Shown here piece after piece: positions 4,963 through 11,922 of a DNA stretch of 40,298 bases. A program made the position numbers and the translations under genes. The notes beneath the pieces are model-generated. The model saw only the letters and a program-made list of their open reading frames with translations. It ran no database searches and was not told the DNA's origin. The stretch is from a virus. The first letter of the stretch is position 1, and every line of letters starts with the position of its first letter. The DNA lies in IMG/VR virus record IMGVR_UViG_3300044911_000484, positions 1 to 40,298 of that record. One strand, 5' to 3'.

Positions 4963-5058
4963 ATGGATAAAGTATCTGGGTCTTGTCTGGGACCCTATGG
5001 CTGTTTTGTTGGTTGGTGCGTGTCCGTTGATGAGGGAGGCCTTGGCTTTAGGTCGTGA
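4963..5058 (+). CDS. Possible 31-codon leader ORF ahead of the regulator gene
   Basis: An ATG at 4963 is preceded by the only strong Shine-Dalgarno in this region (AGGAGG, 4943-4948, 14 bases away, longer than ideal). It opens a 31-codon Cys/Gly-rich frame that ends inside the regulator gene in a different frame. It may be a leader peptide whose translation controls the downstream start at 4997, or merely a chance frame. Spacing and composition argue for caution. Confidence 0.25.
   Translation: MDKVSGSCLGPYGCFVGWCVSVDEGGLGFRS
4978..4995 (+). promoter_or_regulatory. Hairpin immediately upstream of the regulator start codon
   Basis: The inverted repeat GGGTC/GACCC with an 8-base loop ends one base before the ATG at 4997. 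It occupies the position where a ribosome binding site should be, and no Shine-Dalgarno is visible for that ATG. Opening of the hairpin by ribosomes translating the short upstream frame, or binding by the regulator itself, could control expression; this is inference. Confidence 0.4.
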
Positions 5059-5404
5059 ATGTGGGTTGGTGTATGGGGTGATGTGGGAAGCGGCATGGCA
5101 TGACCAGAGGGGGGAGTGTGGTGGGACGACAGTGCTGAGCCATAAGGCCATAGCTGACCTGTGTCATCTGGGAAAGACGACGGTGCTGAAGGCCATTGAT
5201 CTGTTGCTGGACGATGGGTTGATTCAGGTTTTGCACCTGGTACCGACAGAAAAGGGCAGCTGGAAGCGGAGGTACCGGGTAACGCACCCAGACGACCTAG
5301 AGGCCCAGAGAGCAGCGTTGGAGGTGATTGGTGAGCCCCCCAGTGAACGGGCTAAGAGGCTGAGTCGTAGCGATGTGGATGCTCGGTGCTACCGTGATCC
5401 ATAG
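4997..5404 (+). CDS. Winged-helix DNA-binding regulator heading the plus-strand arm
   Basis: Residues about 45-95 form a winged helix-turn-helix: TTVLSHKAIADLCHLGKTTV, then LKAIDLLLDDGLIQVL and a basic wing KGSWKRRYRVTHP, as in phage replication initiators and MarR/GntR-like regulators. The start is uncertain: ATG 4997 has no Shine-Dalgarno and a hairpin in front, and ATG 5030 is an in-frame alternative that keeps the whole domain. As first gene of the packaging/lysis arm, facing the early promoters, it is a candidate regulator of either arm or of a lysogenic state. The C-terminal 30 residues are polar and basic. Confidence 0.7.
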   Translation: MAVLLVGACPLMREALALGRECGLVYGVMWEAAWHDQRGECGGTTVLSHKAIADLCHLGKTTVLKAIDLLLDDGLIQVLHLVPTEKGSWKRRYRVTHPDDLEAQRAALEVIGEPPSERAKRLSRSDVDARCYRDP

Positions 5405-5546
5405 CCCACCTCTGCAGGGCTGGGAGTCAGGGCCTGTGGTGGGTGACTGACTCCCCCTTCTTTCCCCAGATCCCCAGTAACAGTGGTCACTGGGGTGTGT
5501 CGTTAAGCTCAAGGGGCATACCACCACCACCAAGGAGGGCCCCTTC
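5405..5546 (+). promoter_or_regulatory. Intergenic region before the small terminase gene, with two inverted repeats
   Basis: This gap has an 8-bp inverted repeat GGGAGTCA/TGACTCCC (5422-5429 and 5448-5455) whose 18-base loop contains the recurring 10-mer GTGGTGGGTG (5436-5445). A second structure is CCCCAGT/ACTGGGG (5472-5478 and 5489-5495), which overlaps a 12-bp near-palindrome CAGTG/CACTG. The first stem is followed by a pyrimidine-rich run and could act as a weak terminator for the regulator gene; the second could be an operator or pac-type site. A clear AAGGAGGG Shine-Dalgarno for the next gene lies at its end. Confidence 0.5.
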
Positions 5547-5801
5547 ATGGCCCGCAAGTCCAACAACGACACCACAGACCTGTTGTCGTCTCTTCATGCC
5601 GACCTGGCGTATCACCTCAAAGCCAAACTGGATGATGGGTCAATCACCACAGCAGAACTAGGAATCCTTCGGCAGTTCTTGAAGGACAACGCCATCTCTG
5701 CTCAACCCGTACAAGGAACACCATTTGGAGATCTGGTCGCTTCCTTGCCGGACATACAGAATGTGGTGACCATGCATCCTCGTAACCGGAGGGCTATCTG
5801 A
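5547..5801 (+). CDS. Small terminase subunit, gp18-like
   Basis: The 84-aa protein has the pattern of small terminases in T7-like phages: a helical LLSSLHADLAYHLKAKLDDG, then SITTAELGILRQFLKDNAI and a polar tail ending NRRAI. It should recognise concatemeric DNA and load the large terminase at 8362-10101. T7 gp18 is of similar size (89 aa). The start is fixed by AAGGAGGG 7 bases upstream. It is followed at 2 bp by the next gene, so the packaging genes are split by an inserted block of virion-type genes. Confidence 0.8.
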   Translation: MARKSNNDTTDLLSSLHADLAYHLKAKLDDGSITTAELGILRQFLKDNAISAQPVQGTPFGDLVASLPDIQNVVTMHPRNRRAI

Positions 5802-5803
5802 TC

Positions 5804-6208
5804 ATGACCACCGTCCCCCAGGGCTTTTACATCGACACCCCGACCAACCGTGCTGTTGCCAATGCACCGGCGATTGGATTTGGTGAAGGCTATGGCGGTG
5901 CTGTAACCCAAGGCACCAGCAAGTCCACTGGCGTCACCCTGAACACCCGTGCTGGGGTGATCACCATGCACAACGCTGAACTGGCTGCTGCAGCTTCTGT
6001 TCAGTTCACCCTGACCAACGACAAGATTGGCGGCACTGACGTCGTCATTTGCAACCAGGGCACCGGTGGTACCGGTGGTTCCTACGTGGCTGAGTGCATT
6101 GATGTGGCAGCTGGTTCTGCCATCTTCCGTGTCACCAACATTTCCGGTGGCGCACTGTCGCAAGCCGTGACCATTAACTTTGCTGTCATTGACTGCGTTA
6201 ACGCCTGA
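5804..6208 (+). CDS. Probable virion surface or decoration-type protein (134 aa)
   Basis: It is beta-rich and Gly/Thr/Ala-rich: FGEGYGGAVTQGTSKSTGVT, LNTRAGVITMHNAELAAAAS, VQFTLTNDK and a C-terminal ISGGALSQAVTINFAVIDC. This GGAVTQ.TSKST...G.IT pattern recurs in phage proteins located near receptor-binding or capsid genes and usually carries no assigned function; a small trimeric or Ig-like virion protein is likely. No catalytic motif is present. Composition matches the two following genes, with which it forms a block between the terminase subunits. Confidence 0.6.
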   Translation: MTTVPQGFYIDTPTNRAVANAPAIGFGEGYGGAVTQGTSKSTGVTLNTRAGVITMHNAELAAAASVQFTLTNDKIGGTDVVICNQGTGGTGGSYVAECIDVAAGSAIFRVTNISGGALSQAVTINFAVIDCVNA

Positions 6209-6213
6209 TCGCC

Positions 6214-6786
6214 ATGCCTACTTACGTTGTTGGCCCAAATGAAGGCCCCGTTCAGGTCGTAGGTGCTTCCTCTGGCACGTCGGCCCCAATCGCAGCTGCT
6301 GGCCTTCAGGTTATTACCACTGCGTCATTTACCAGGCCCGCGGACACCACGGCCTATGCCGCTCAGGATGTCGTTAGTAACAGCACTAGCGCACCAACCC
6401 TGTTGACCTTCAGCAGTGCTGCACGGGCCAACGGCGGTAGCGGGCTGATCCTGTCAGCTCGCCACATGAAAAACAGCACGACCACCACAGGCGCCACCTA
6501 CCGGTTGCATCTCTACAAGGTCAGCACCATCACACCAATCAACGACAACGCGCAGTTCACGCTGCTTTATGCCAACCGGGCTAATCGGATTGGCTTTATT
6601 GATTTCAGCCATGGCACTAGTGGCACTGGATCGGATAGCACCAATGCGTTGACCACTTTCGTCAACTTGCCTTTTGTGTGCGATGCCGCGGCCAGTGCGC
6701 TCTACGGCATCCTCACTGTGACCAGCGCCTACACCCCAACCAGTGGAGAGCAGCATTTTATTGAACTGGCCATTGCGCAGAACTGA
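6214..6786 (+). CDS. Putative virion structural protein (190 aa)
   Basis: Beta-strand rich with many Thr, Ser, Ala and Asn residues (ITTASFTRPADTTAYAAQDV, STSAPTLLTFSSAARANGGS, ATYRLHLYKV, GEQHFIELAIAQN). It resembles small phage structural proteins that follow the GGAVTQ-type protein in other phages; I do not know its exact role. The opening MPTYVVGPNEGPVQVVG and the strand-dense middle suggest a jelly-roll or Ig-type fold. The ATG lies 5 bp after the preceding stop, and the TGA overlaps the next ATG. Confidence 0.55.
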   Translation: MPTYVVGPNEGPVQVVGASSGTSAPIAAAGLQVITTASFTRPADTTAYAAQDVVSNSTSAPTLLTFSSAARANGGSGLILSARHMKNSTTTTGATYRLHLYKVSTITPINDNAQFTLLYANRANRIGFIDFSHGTSGTGSDSTNALTTFVNLPFVCDAAASALYGILTVTSAYTPTSGEQHFIELAIAQN

Positions 6787-8081
6787 TGACACTGGTCCTT
6801 CCCACTCGCCGTGCAGTTTTACTAAGTGGACCGTGGGCCGTCCGGGACCTGTGGCGTCGTGCTCAAGCAACGCCCGCACTAGACCTGCGTTTTGCTGATA
6901 ACAAAAATTTGACCGACGTCGTTACTGGACAGTCACTGATCACATTTACACGTGCCAGTACTGGCACCTATGTTGATGCAGATGGCGTCCTTAAAACAGC
7001 AAGTACTGATGTAGCAAGATTTGACCATAACCCAACTACCAACAACAGTCTTGGGTTACTAATTGAAGGACAAAGGACTAATTCGTTTCAGCAGAGCCAG
7101 GATTTCAGCAATGCTTACTGGAACTCCAATGCCAATGTAACCATCACTACGGCTGCAGGGATTGCACCGGATGGCACTGCAACAGCGAATTTGATCACGC
7201 CAGGTTCTGGCACGGTCAACGCCAGAATTGGCAGAAATTCTGCTGGCACATCTGCAGTCAACCGAGTCTATTCTTTTTTCGCCAAGGCTAACGGCATTCG
7301 ATATATAACCATTACGACGTCAACAGCTACTCGTGCTTCGTGTTTTGATCTTTTTACTGGACAATTTTTGGAGCCAACAGCTGACTTTGTAGCATCGTCA
7401 TCTGCGGTTGCCTATCCGAGTGGCTGGTGGAGGATTTCGCACACGACGGCAACAGGGACCGTTCCTTACGTTGTTGCTGGAACATCTTTCACAAGACTTG
7501 CCACGACTGCCACGGCAACATTTAATGGGACTGACGGTTTCTTCCTTTGGGGCGCTCAATGGGAAAACCAGCAAACCACTCCTACTAGCTACATCCCAAC
7601 CACAACAGCTGCAGTTACCCGTAGCGCGGATGTTGCCAGCATTGGCAGTACTAATTTCTCTTCTTGGTACAACCAGTCCTCCGGAACTATATACGCTGAA
7701 TACAGAACGCCCGCTTCTGAAACTCGTGGCATTGCAGGGTTAAACGACAACACTGCCAATGAACGCATTGAGTTGTATTCAAGCACTACAGATCCAAAGC
7801 TGATTGTGGTTGATGGTGGCGTTACTCAAGTTGATCTTGATGGTGGCGTTATTGCTGCTTCAGTAATGACACAAACAGCAGCTGCATTTGCAGCTAACGA
7901 CTTTGCTATTGTTCACGCGGGTGGCGTTTCCGTTACCGACGCCAGTGGCACCATGCCAACGCCGGATCGGATATTGATTGGTGCAGACCAAGCTGGAAAC
8001 TACCAAAACGGAATCATAAAGCGTTTGATTTATTGGCCCGTGAGATTGTCTGACGCCATATTGCGGGAGGTGACTCGATGA
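6786..8081 (+). CDS. Receptor-binding or head-spike type protein with lectin-like domain (431 aa)
   Basis: After a short basic lead, residues about 30-105 carry LDLRFADNKNLTD, ITFTRASTGTYVDADGVLKT and GLLIEGQRTNSF, the hallmark of a phage fibre/spike family that displays concanavalin-like carbohydrate-binding domains. Two beta-sandwich-like segments follow (WNSNANVTITTAAGIAPDGT to about 275, then SSGTIYAEYRTPASETRGI to the end, finishing KRLIYWPVRLSD). It probably contributes to host-surface binding. Base composition is visibly more AT-rich than its neighbours, a sign of separate acquisition. The stop overlaps the next ATG. Confidence 0.72.
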   Translation: MTLVLPTRRAVLLSGPWAVRDLWRRAQATPALDLRFADNKNLTDVVTGQSLITFTRASTGTYVDADGVLKTASTDVARFDHNPTTNNSLGLLIEGQRTNSFQQSQDFSNAYWNSNANVTITTAAGIAPDGTATANLITPGSGTVNARIGRNSAGTSAVNRVYSFFAKANGIRYITITTSTATRASCFDLFTGQFLEPTADFVASSSAVAYPSGWWRISHTTATGTVPYVVAGTSFTRLATTATATFNGTDGFFLWGAQWENQQTTPTSYIPTTTAAVTRSADVASIGSTNFSSWYNQSSGTIYAEYRTPASETRGIAGLNDNTANERIELYSSTTDPKLIVVDGGVTQVDLDGGVIAASVMTQTAAAFAANDFAIVHAGGVSVTDASGTMPTPDRILIGADQAGNYQNGIIKRLIYWPVRLSDAILREVTR

Positions 8082-8362
8082 CTCATTATCTCCGCTTTTC
8101 CAATGAAGCCACAGGCATGGCTGCATTGCAGGTTGCTGGTTTTGTTGCCAAAGATGGCAGGCTAATCCTTGCTTCACACAACCATGCTTTGGATGTAATT
8201 GGCGTCATTACCGCTGGCGGTGAATGGAATGAAGATGGCGCTGAAATAGTGTCACCCGTTGCGCTTAGCGGTTGGCACATCAACTACATCGGCGAACTGC
8301 CGGATGGTTGGGCAAGTTATGTGGTGACTCCTGAGCAGCCGGTGCGGGTGTTTGCGTCGTAG
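8078..8362 (+). CDS. Small protein accompanying the receptor-binding gene (94 aa)
   Basis: The sequence (MTHYLRFSNEATGMAALQVA, HALDVIGVITAG, SGWHINYIGELPDGWASYVV, TPEQPVRVFAS) matches a small family often placed next to phage fibre genes, with a C-terminal GWH.N..GELP.GW....TP..PVRVFA pattern. Its role is unknown; a fibre-assembly or virion protein is plausible. It overlaps the 431-aa gene by 4 bp, and its TAG overlaps the GTG of the large terminase. Confidence 0.6.
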   Translation: MTHYLRFSNEATGMAALQVAGFVAKDGRLILASHNHALDVIGVITAGGEWNEDGAEIVSPVALSGWHINYIGELPDGWASYVVTPEQPVRVFAS

Positions 8363-10101
8363 TGCCTAAGCCTTTAACCACCTGGCAACCACTTCCTGAT
8401 CCATTTGACAAGGACTTCCGCTTTTTCCTTGTGGTGGTGTGGCGGCATCTTGGCTTGCCAGACCCCACCCCAATCCAGCTGGACATTGCGCATTTCATGC
8501 AACACGGTCCCAAGCGGCGGATCGTGGAAGCCTTCCGTGGTGTCGGCAAGTCATGGATGGCCGCGGCCTATGTCCTATGGCTACTGCGCAATGACCCACA
8601 AAAAAAGATCATGGTGGTCTCAGCCTCCAAGACGCGGGCTGATGACTTTGCTCAGTTTTGTCTGCGCCTAATCCGTGAGATGCCATTGCTCCAATGCTTG
8701 GAGCCAGACCGTGATGAGCAACGATCTGCAGCAAACCGCTTTGATGTGCGGCCTGCTATCCCTGATCAGAGCCCATCGGTGAAGTCAGTGGGTGTCTTTG
8801 GTCAGCTCACCGGTTCCCGTGCAGACCTGATCCTGCCGGATGACGTTGAAGTACCCAATACCAGCTGGACCGTTGGTATGCGGGAGAAACTGTTGAACTG
8901 CGTCGGTGAGTTCAACGCCATCCTGAAGCCTGGTGGGGAAGTCATGTTCCTTGGCACCCCGCAAACTGAAGAATCCATCTACAACAAACTGCGGTTGCGG
9001 GGCTATGAAGCCCGCATTTGGCCTGCCAGGTACCCAGAAAAGCCTGAAAAATACGGTGAAGCCTTGGCTCCGGTCATTGCAGGCGACGCCAATGACTTGG
9101 TTGGCAAGCCAACAGACCCTGCTCGCTTCTCAGAACTGGATCTGCTGGAACGCGAAGCCTCCTATGGCCGCTCTTCATTTGCGTTGCAGTTCCAACTGGA
9201 CACCAGCCTGTCCGATTTGGAGCGTTTCCCGCTCCGTTTGTCGGACCTGATCGTCTTAGAAGTATCCGACCACGGGCCAGAGAAAGTCGTCTGGTCGTCT
9301 GGTGCCGAATACCGCATCACCGACTTGCCTGCGGTGGGCTTCAGCGGTGACTTTTACCACCGTCCTGCGTACATCCACGGCAATTGGCTTGAGTTTCAAG
9401 GCGTGGTCATGTTCATTGACCCCTCTGGACGGGGTTCTGACGAGACTGCATACGCTGTTGTCGCCCAACTGAACGGCAACCTCTACGTCTTGGAGGTCGG
9501 TGCGTTCCGTGATGGCTACTCCGACACCGTGTTGGAGTCCATGGCCAAGGCTGCCAAGCGCAACAAGGTCAACTTGATCCTGTTGGAGGACCAGTTTGGC
9601 CAAGGGATGCTGGAAAACCTGCTCAAGCCCTACCTGCAGGTCCACCACCCCTGCGCCATTGAGCCGCGGCGCTCCAACATGCAAAAGGAACGGCGGATCA
9701 TCAACGCTCTTGAACCGGTCATGAACCAGCACCGGCTGGTCATCAACCGTTCCGTCATTGAAAACGACACCAAGGGCAGAGAAGAGGAGTCAATCGAGAA
9801 GCAACTGGCTTACCAGCTCTTCCACCAACTCACTCACATCACCGTTGACAAGAACTGCCTGCAGCACGACGACCGTTTGGACGCCTTGGCCGGTGCTGTG
9901 GAGTACTGGAACGAATCCTTAGCCATTGATGAAGACCGTGCGATCAGGGAACGACAGTCGGAGTTGTGGGATTTAGAACTGGAAGCGTTCATGGGCAATC
10001 TCCACGGCGCACTCGATGCTCAATTTCTTGGTATTTCTCTTGCGGATCTTCCAAAGGCCCCCGCAAATGGCAGCTGGATCCCGTCCCGACCCCATCATTA
10101 G
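8362..10101 (+). CDS. Large terminase subunit, gp19-like
   Basis: The ATP-driven DNA packaging motor and nuclease. The N-terminal ATPase has a Walker A GVGKS (Lys63) and Walker B LILPDD (Asp160/161). The C-terminal RNase-H-like nuclease domain starts near residue 350 with FIDPSGRGSDE (Asp353) and includes LLEDQFGQG and HDDRLDAL (Asp503/504). At 579 aa it matches T7 gp19 (586 aa). The start is a GTG at 8362 sharing bases with the preceding TAG (TAGTG). It is separated from the small subunit by four genes, unlike the compact T7 arrangement. Confidence 0.95.
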   Translation: MPKPLTTWQPLPDPFDKDFRFFLVVVWRHLGLPDPTPIQLDIAHFMQHGPKRRIVEAFRGVGKSWMAAAYVLWLLRNDPQKKIMVVSASKTRADDFAQFCLRLIREMPLLQCLEPDRDEQRSAANRFDVRPAIPDQSPSVKSVGVFGQLTGSRADLILPDDVEVPNTSWTVGMREKLLNCVGEFNAILKPGGEVMFLGTPQTEESIYNKLRLRGYEARIWPARYPEKPEKYGEALAPVIAGDANDLVGKPTDPARFSELDLLEREASYGRSSFALQFQLDTSLSDLERFPLRLSDLIVLEVSDHGPEKVVWSSGAEYRITDLPAVGFSGDFYHRPAYIHGNWLEFQGVVMFIDPSGRGSDETAYAVVAQLNGNLYVLEVGAFRDGYSDTVLESMAKAAKRNKVNLILLEDQFGQGMLENLLKPYLQVHHPCAIEPRRSNMQKERRIINALEPVMNQHRLVINRSVIENDTKGREEESIEKQLAYQLFHQLTHITVDKNCLQHDDRLDALAGAVEYWNESLAIDEDRAIRERQSELWDLELEAFMGNLHGALDAQFLGISLADLPKAPANGSWIPSRPHH

Positions 10102-10324
10102 ACCCAGGGCATGGGTAATCCGTCTGCCTGGTGTCTTTGTCGGCTACGACGGCAACAAGGAAAAGGGTTCGTTTCAAACTGTCGTCATGGCTGAGTCGGA
10201 AGACATGGCATGGGAGATCGCCATGAGTTGTGATGTGTGGGAGCGGTTGCCGTTCAAGGTCAGCAACTGCCAGATCTTTCCCAAAGACCCCCTTCCGACC
10301 CATGGGCACAATCCGGCTAGTTGA
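10067..10324 (+). CDS. Small protein between terminase and endolysin (85 aa)
   Basis: The ATG at 10067 lies inside the end of the terminase gene (35-bp overlap). The product starts MAAGSRPDPIIRPRAWVIRL and has a mixed alpha/beta core GVFVGYDGNKEKGSFQTVVM then AESEDMAWEIAMSCDVWERL, ending in a polar tail. The same beta-strand and EDMAWEIA helix arrangement appears in other short phage proteins of unknown role. There is no membrane segment, so it is not an obvious holin. Its 3' end overlaps the endolysin gene by 23 bp. Confidence 0.6.
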   Translation: MAAGSRPDPIIRPRAWVIRLPGVFVGYDGNKEKGSFQTVVMAESEDMAWEIAMSCDVWERLPFKVSNCQIFPKDPLPTHGHNPAS

Positions 10325-10892
10325 TGCAGCTAAGGCATACAAGGCTTTGCCGCACCAAATGGCGGCTTGGAACGCCCTGCAGCAAAAACTGACCCCAGAT
10401 CAACTCAAGGAGTTTGCAGAGCTATACCGTGCAGCGCCTAAGCCCAAGGAGCCACTGCCAACTCCCCTTGTTGTCTTCACTCCTGCGTCGTCGTTTTCCA
10501 TCAAGGTCACTCCTCACGTCACCTATGGCGAGTTTGCGCTGAATAAAGAGGAACGGCGCTTTCAATACCAGTACCAATGCGACACCGCGGTGGTGTTGGC
10601 GCAGTTTTTGGAGACTGTGCGCTCTGCTTTTGGCAGCAAGCCTGTCATCATCACAAGCGGCTACAGGCCACCTGCCATCAATCGGGCTTGTGGTGGTGCA
10701 TCTCAGTCAGAACACCTCTACGACCGTCGTGACACAGGTGCTGTGGACTTCTACATCGACGGTGCCAGCATCCATCGGGTCCAAGACTTCTGTGATCAAT
10801 ACTGGCCGTACTCAGTTGGCTACGGCGCAGACCGTGGGTTCGTCCATCTGGGTATCCGCGCTGGCAAACCACGGGTACGCTGGGATTACTGA
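10302..10892 (+). CDS. Endolysin, peptidase M15 family (196 aa)
   Basis: A zinc D,D-carboxypeptidase/endopeptidase-type lysin that would cut peptidoglycan cross-links at lysis. The catalytic domain (residues about 70-196) has ITSGYRPPAINRACGGASQS, EHLYDRRDTGAVDF (the S.H...G.A.D zinc site, with a short insertion between His and Asp) and a C-terminal GFVHLGIR supplying another zinc ligand. The N-terminal 60 residues are helical and may be a wall-binding or spacer part. No signal peptide is seen, so a holin is needed. The start at 10302 is the first ATG giving a plausible N-terminus. Confidence 0.85.
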   Translation: MGTIRLVDAAKAYKALPHQMAAWNALQQKLTPDQLKEFAELYRAAPKPKEPLPTPLVVFTPASSFSIKVTPHVTYGEFALNKEERRFQYQYQCDTAVVLAQFLETVRSAFGSKPVIITSGYRPPAINRACGGASQSEHLYDRRDTGAVDFYIDGASIHRVQDFCDQYWPYSVGYGADRGFVHLGIRAGKPRVRWDY

Positions 10893-10904
10893 TTCTTCAG
10901 AGCC

Positions 10905-10955
10905 ATGAAAAAAGGCGGCAAGGGCGGTAAAGGCGGCGGCAAGAAGGGCTACTGA
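10905..10955 (+). CDS. 16-aa Lys/Gly peptide gene (tentative)
   Basis: A 16-codon frame, MKKGGKGGKGGGKKGY, lies between the endolysin and the 51-aa gene, whose ATG overlaps its TGA (TGATG). It is extremely basic and glycine-rich. The exact coupling to the next gene argues for translation, if only as a translational entry point; it may have no independent function. Confidence 0.4.
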   Translation: MKKGGKGGKGGGKKGY

Positions 10956-11110
10956 TGGCTGACCCCAAACAAGGCCTTTACATCAACATCCACCGCAAGC
11001 GGGAGCGTATTGCTGCTGGCTCCGGTGAACGGATGCGTAAGCCCGGCGAGAAGGGCGCACCAACCGCCAAGGCGTTCAAGGATTCAGCCAAGACCGCTAA
11101 GAAAAAGTAA
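10955..11110 (+). CDS. Small basic phage protein, DUF6321-like (51 aa)
   Basis: MADPKQGLYINIHRKRERIA, then GSGERMRKPGEKGAPTAKAF and a Lys-rich end, fits a short conserved phage family (GLY.NIH.KR.RI..GSGE.MRKPG..GAPT..AF) that I associate with DUF6321; function unknown, possibly a virion or DNA-binding protein. It is the last gene of the plus arm and ends only 5 bp from the stop of the convergent minus-strand gene. Confidence 0.75.
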   Translation: MADPKQGLYINIHRKRERIAAGSGERMRKPGEKGAPTAKAFKDSAKTAKKK

Positions 11111-11126
11111 GGGCCTCAGCGGGCCC
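11098..11126 (-). terminator. Possible terminator for the minus arm at the convergence point
   Basis: The stem GGGCC/GGCCC (11111-11115 and 11122-11126, 6-base loop) overlaps the stop of the minus-strand gene. On the minus strand it is followed by TTACTTTTTC, a T-rich tract that doubles as the Lys codons ending the plus-strand gene. It could end minus-strand transcripts; no comparable T-run exists in the plus direction. Confidence 0.5.
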
Positions 11127-11265
11127 TGCGGGCTTCACTCAGCGCAATAGCCAGCGCCTGCTTCTGGTTGGTCACCTTCTGACCACTGGAGGACCGCAAT
11201 TTGCCGCCCTTAAACTCCCGCATGACCTTCTTGATCTTCAGGTCTTCCTTGCTGGCTTTTTTCAT
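11116..11265 (-). CDS. Small basic protein, DUF6496-like (49 aa)
   Basis: The protein (MKKASKEDLKIKKVMREFKG, then GKLRSSSGQKVTNQKQALAI and ALSEARRAR) matches the short conserved pattern VM.EFK.G.L.SSSG.KVT...QALAIALSEAR of DUF6496, found in phages and bacteria with no known function. The ATG at 11265 overlaps the stop of the membrane protein gene (CAATGA). It is the last gene of the minus arm. Confidence 0.78.
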   Translation of the reverse strand: MKKASKEDLKIKKVMREFKGGKLRSSSGQKVTNQKQALAIALSEARRAR

Positions 11266-11447
11266 TGCTTGGCACGGCGGCTGACAATGCCGGCCAAGAT
11301 CTCCACCACGCGGTAGATCTTGACCACCAGCTTGGACAGGTTACCCAAAGCCTTGTTGTCCTTAGGCGTTGGGGTCATGTTCACAAAGATCACTGCCGCT
11401 GCATGTAGGGCAATGGCTAGGGCGACGTAGTCAGCGAATTGAGTCAT
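11262..11447 (-). CDS. Small membrane protein, holin candidate (61 aa)
   Basis: It begins MTQFADYVALAIALHAAAVI at 11447, giving one N-terminal transmembrane helix (about 6-27), then TPTPKDNKALGNLSK and a second amphipathic or hydrophobic stretch LVVKIYRVVEILAGIVS before a basic end. Small phage membrane proteins with N-terminal TM, a TPTPKDD-like linker and an amphipathic helix recur at this genome end. With no other membrane protein near the endolysin, it is a holin candidate, though it lies on the opposite strand. It overlaps the 76-aa gene by 17 bp. Confidence 0.65.
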   Translation of the reverse strand: MTQFADYVALAIALHAAAVIFVNMTPTPKDNKALGNLSKLVVKIYRVVEILAGIVSRRAKQ

Positions 11448-11661
11448 GGTTGCGTTGAGCATCCCAGGCTTCTCTCAGATTATCCGCAGCTTCTTTGGCA
11501 AGCCACCGGTTCATCACCTGCTGCGTATAAAGCGCATCATTCAACAAGGCTGCTGCATCCAGCAAACAGTCCCATTCTTCTTTGGAGTGCATGTCCAACA
11601 GCTCACGGAGTCTTGCCTCTTTCTTCAGGGCTAATTCCAGTGGCTGTTCGACGGGGTTCAC
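11431..11661 (-). CDS. Small helical protein (76 aa), unknown
   Basis: It starts with a GTG at 11661 that shares bases with the upstream TAG (TAGTG). The sequence is helical and acidic (LALKKEARLRELLDMHSKEE, WDCLLDAAALLNDALYTQQV, NRWLAKEAADNLREA). No membrane segment or motif is visible. Position between two membrane proteins near the tail genes suggests a lysis- or virion-related role, but this is only context. Confidence 0.62.
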   Translation of the reverse strand: MNPVEQPLELALKKEARLRELLDMHSKEEWDCLLDAAALLNDALYTQQVMNRWLAKEAADNLREAWDAQRNHDSIR

Positions 11662-11870
11662 TAGTCCTTGTTCTCCAACCTGCGGATCCTGATCTCGTGA
11701 TCCCTCAGGTCAGCTTCAAGAAGGTTGATGTCCTTCTGTAGGTCCTCCCTTAATAAACGAACTTCTTGCAGGATGGCATCCATCCGTTCCTTCATGGAGC
11801 CGTGTTCGACGGCCATCTTCCATAGTGCACCTACAGCGGCAACACCCAAGACAGCGCCGACCTCAAACAC
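11661..11870 (-). CDS. Membrane-anchored coiled-coil protein (69 aa), spanin- or holin-like
   Basis: A GTG start at 11870 gives MFEVGAVLGVAAVGALWKMA, a short transmembrane segment, followed by a long charged heptad helix (MKERMDAILQEVRLLREDLQ, KDINLLEADLRDHEIRIRRL). One TM plus a periplasm-length coiled coil resembles XhlA-like or inner-membrane spanin proteins of phage lysis modules. No outer-membrane partner with a lipobox is seen. A Shine-Dalgarno (AGGGAG) lies about 18 bases upstream, longer than ideal, so the start is provisional. Confidence 0.6.
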   Translation of the reverse strand: MFEVGAVLGVAAVGALWKMAVEHGSMKERMDAILQEVRLLREDLQKDINLLEADLRDHEIRIRRLENKD

Positions 11871-11922
11871 GACCAGTGGGGATATTCACTCCCTTGCAGG
11901 GTAGCCCCTTACCCCGTAACGA

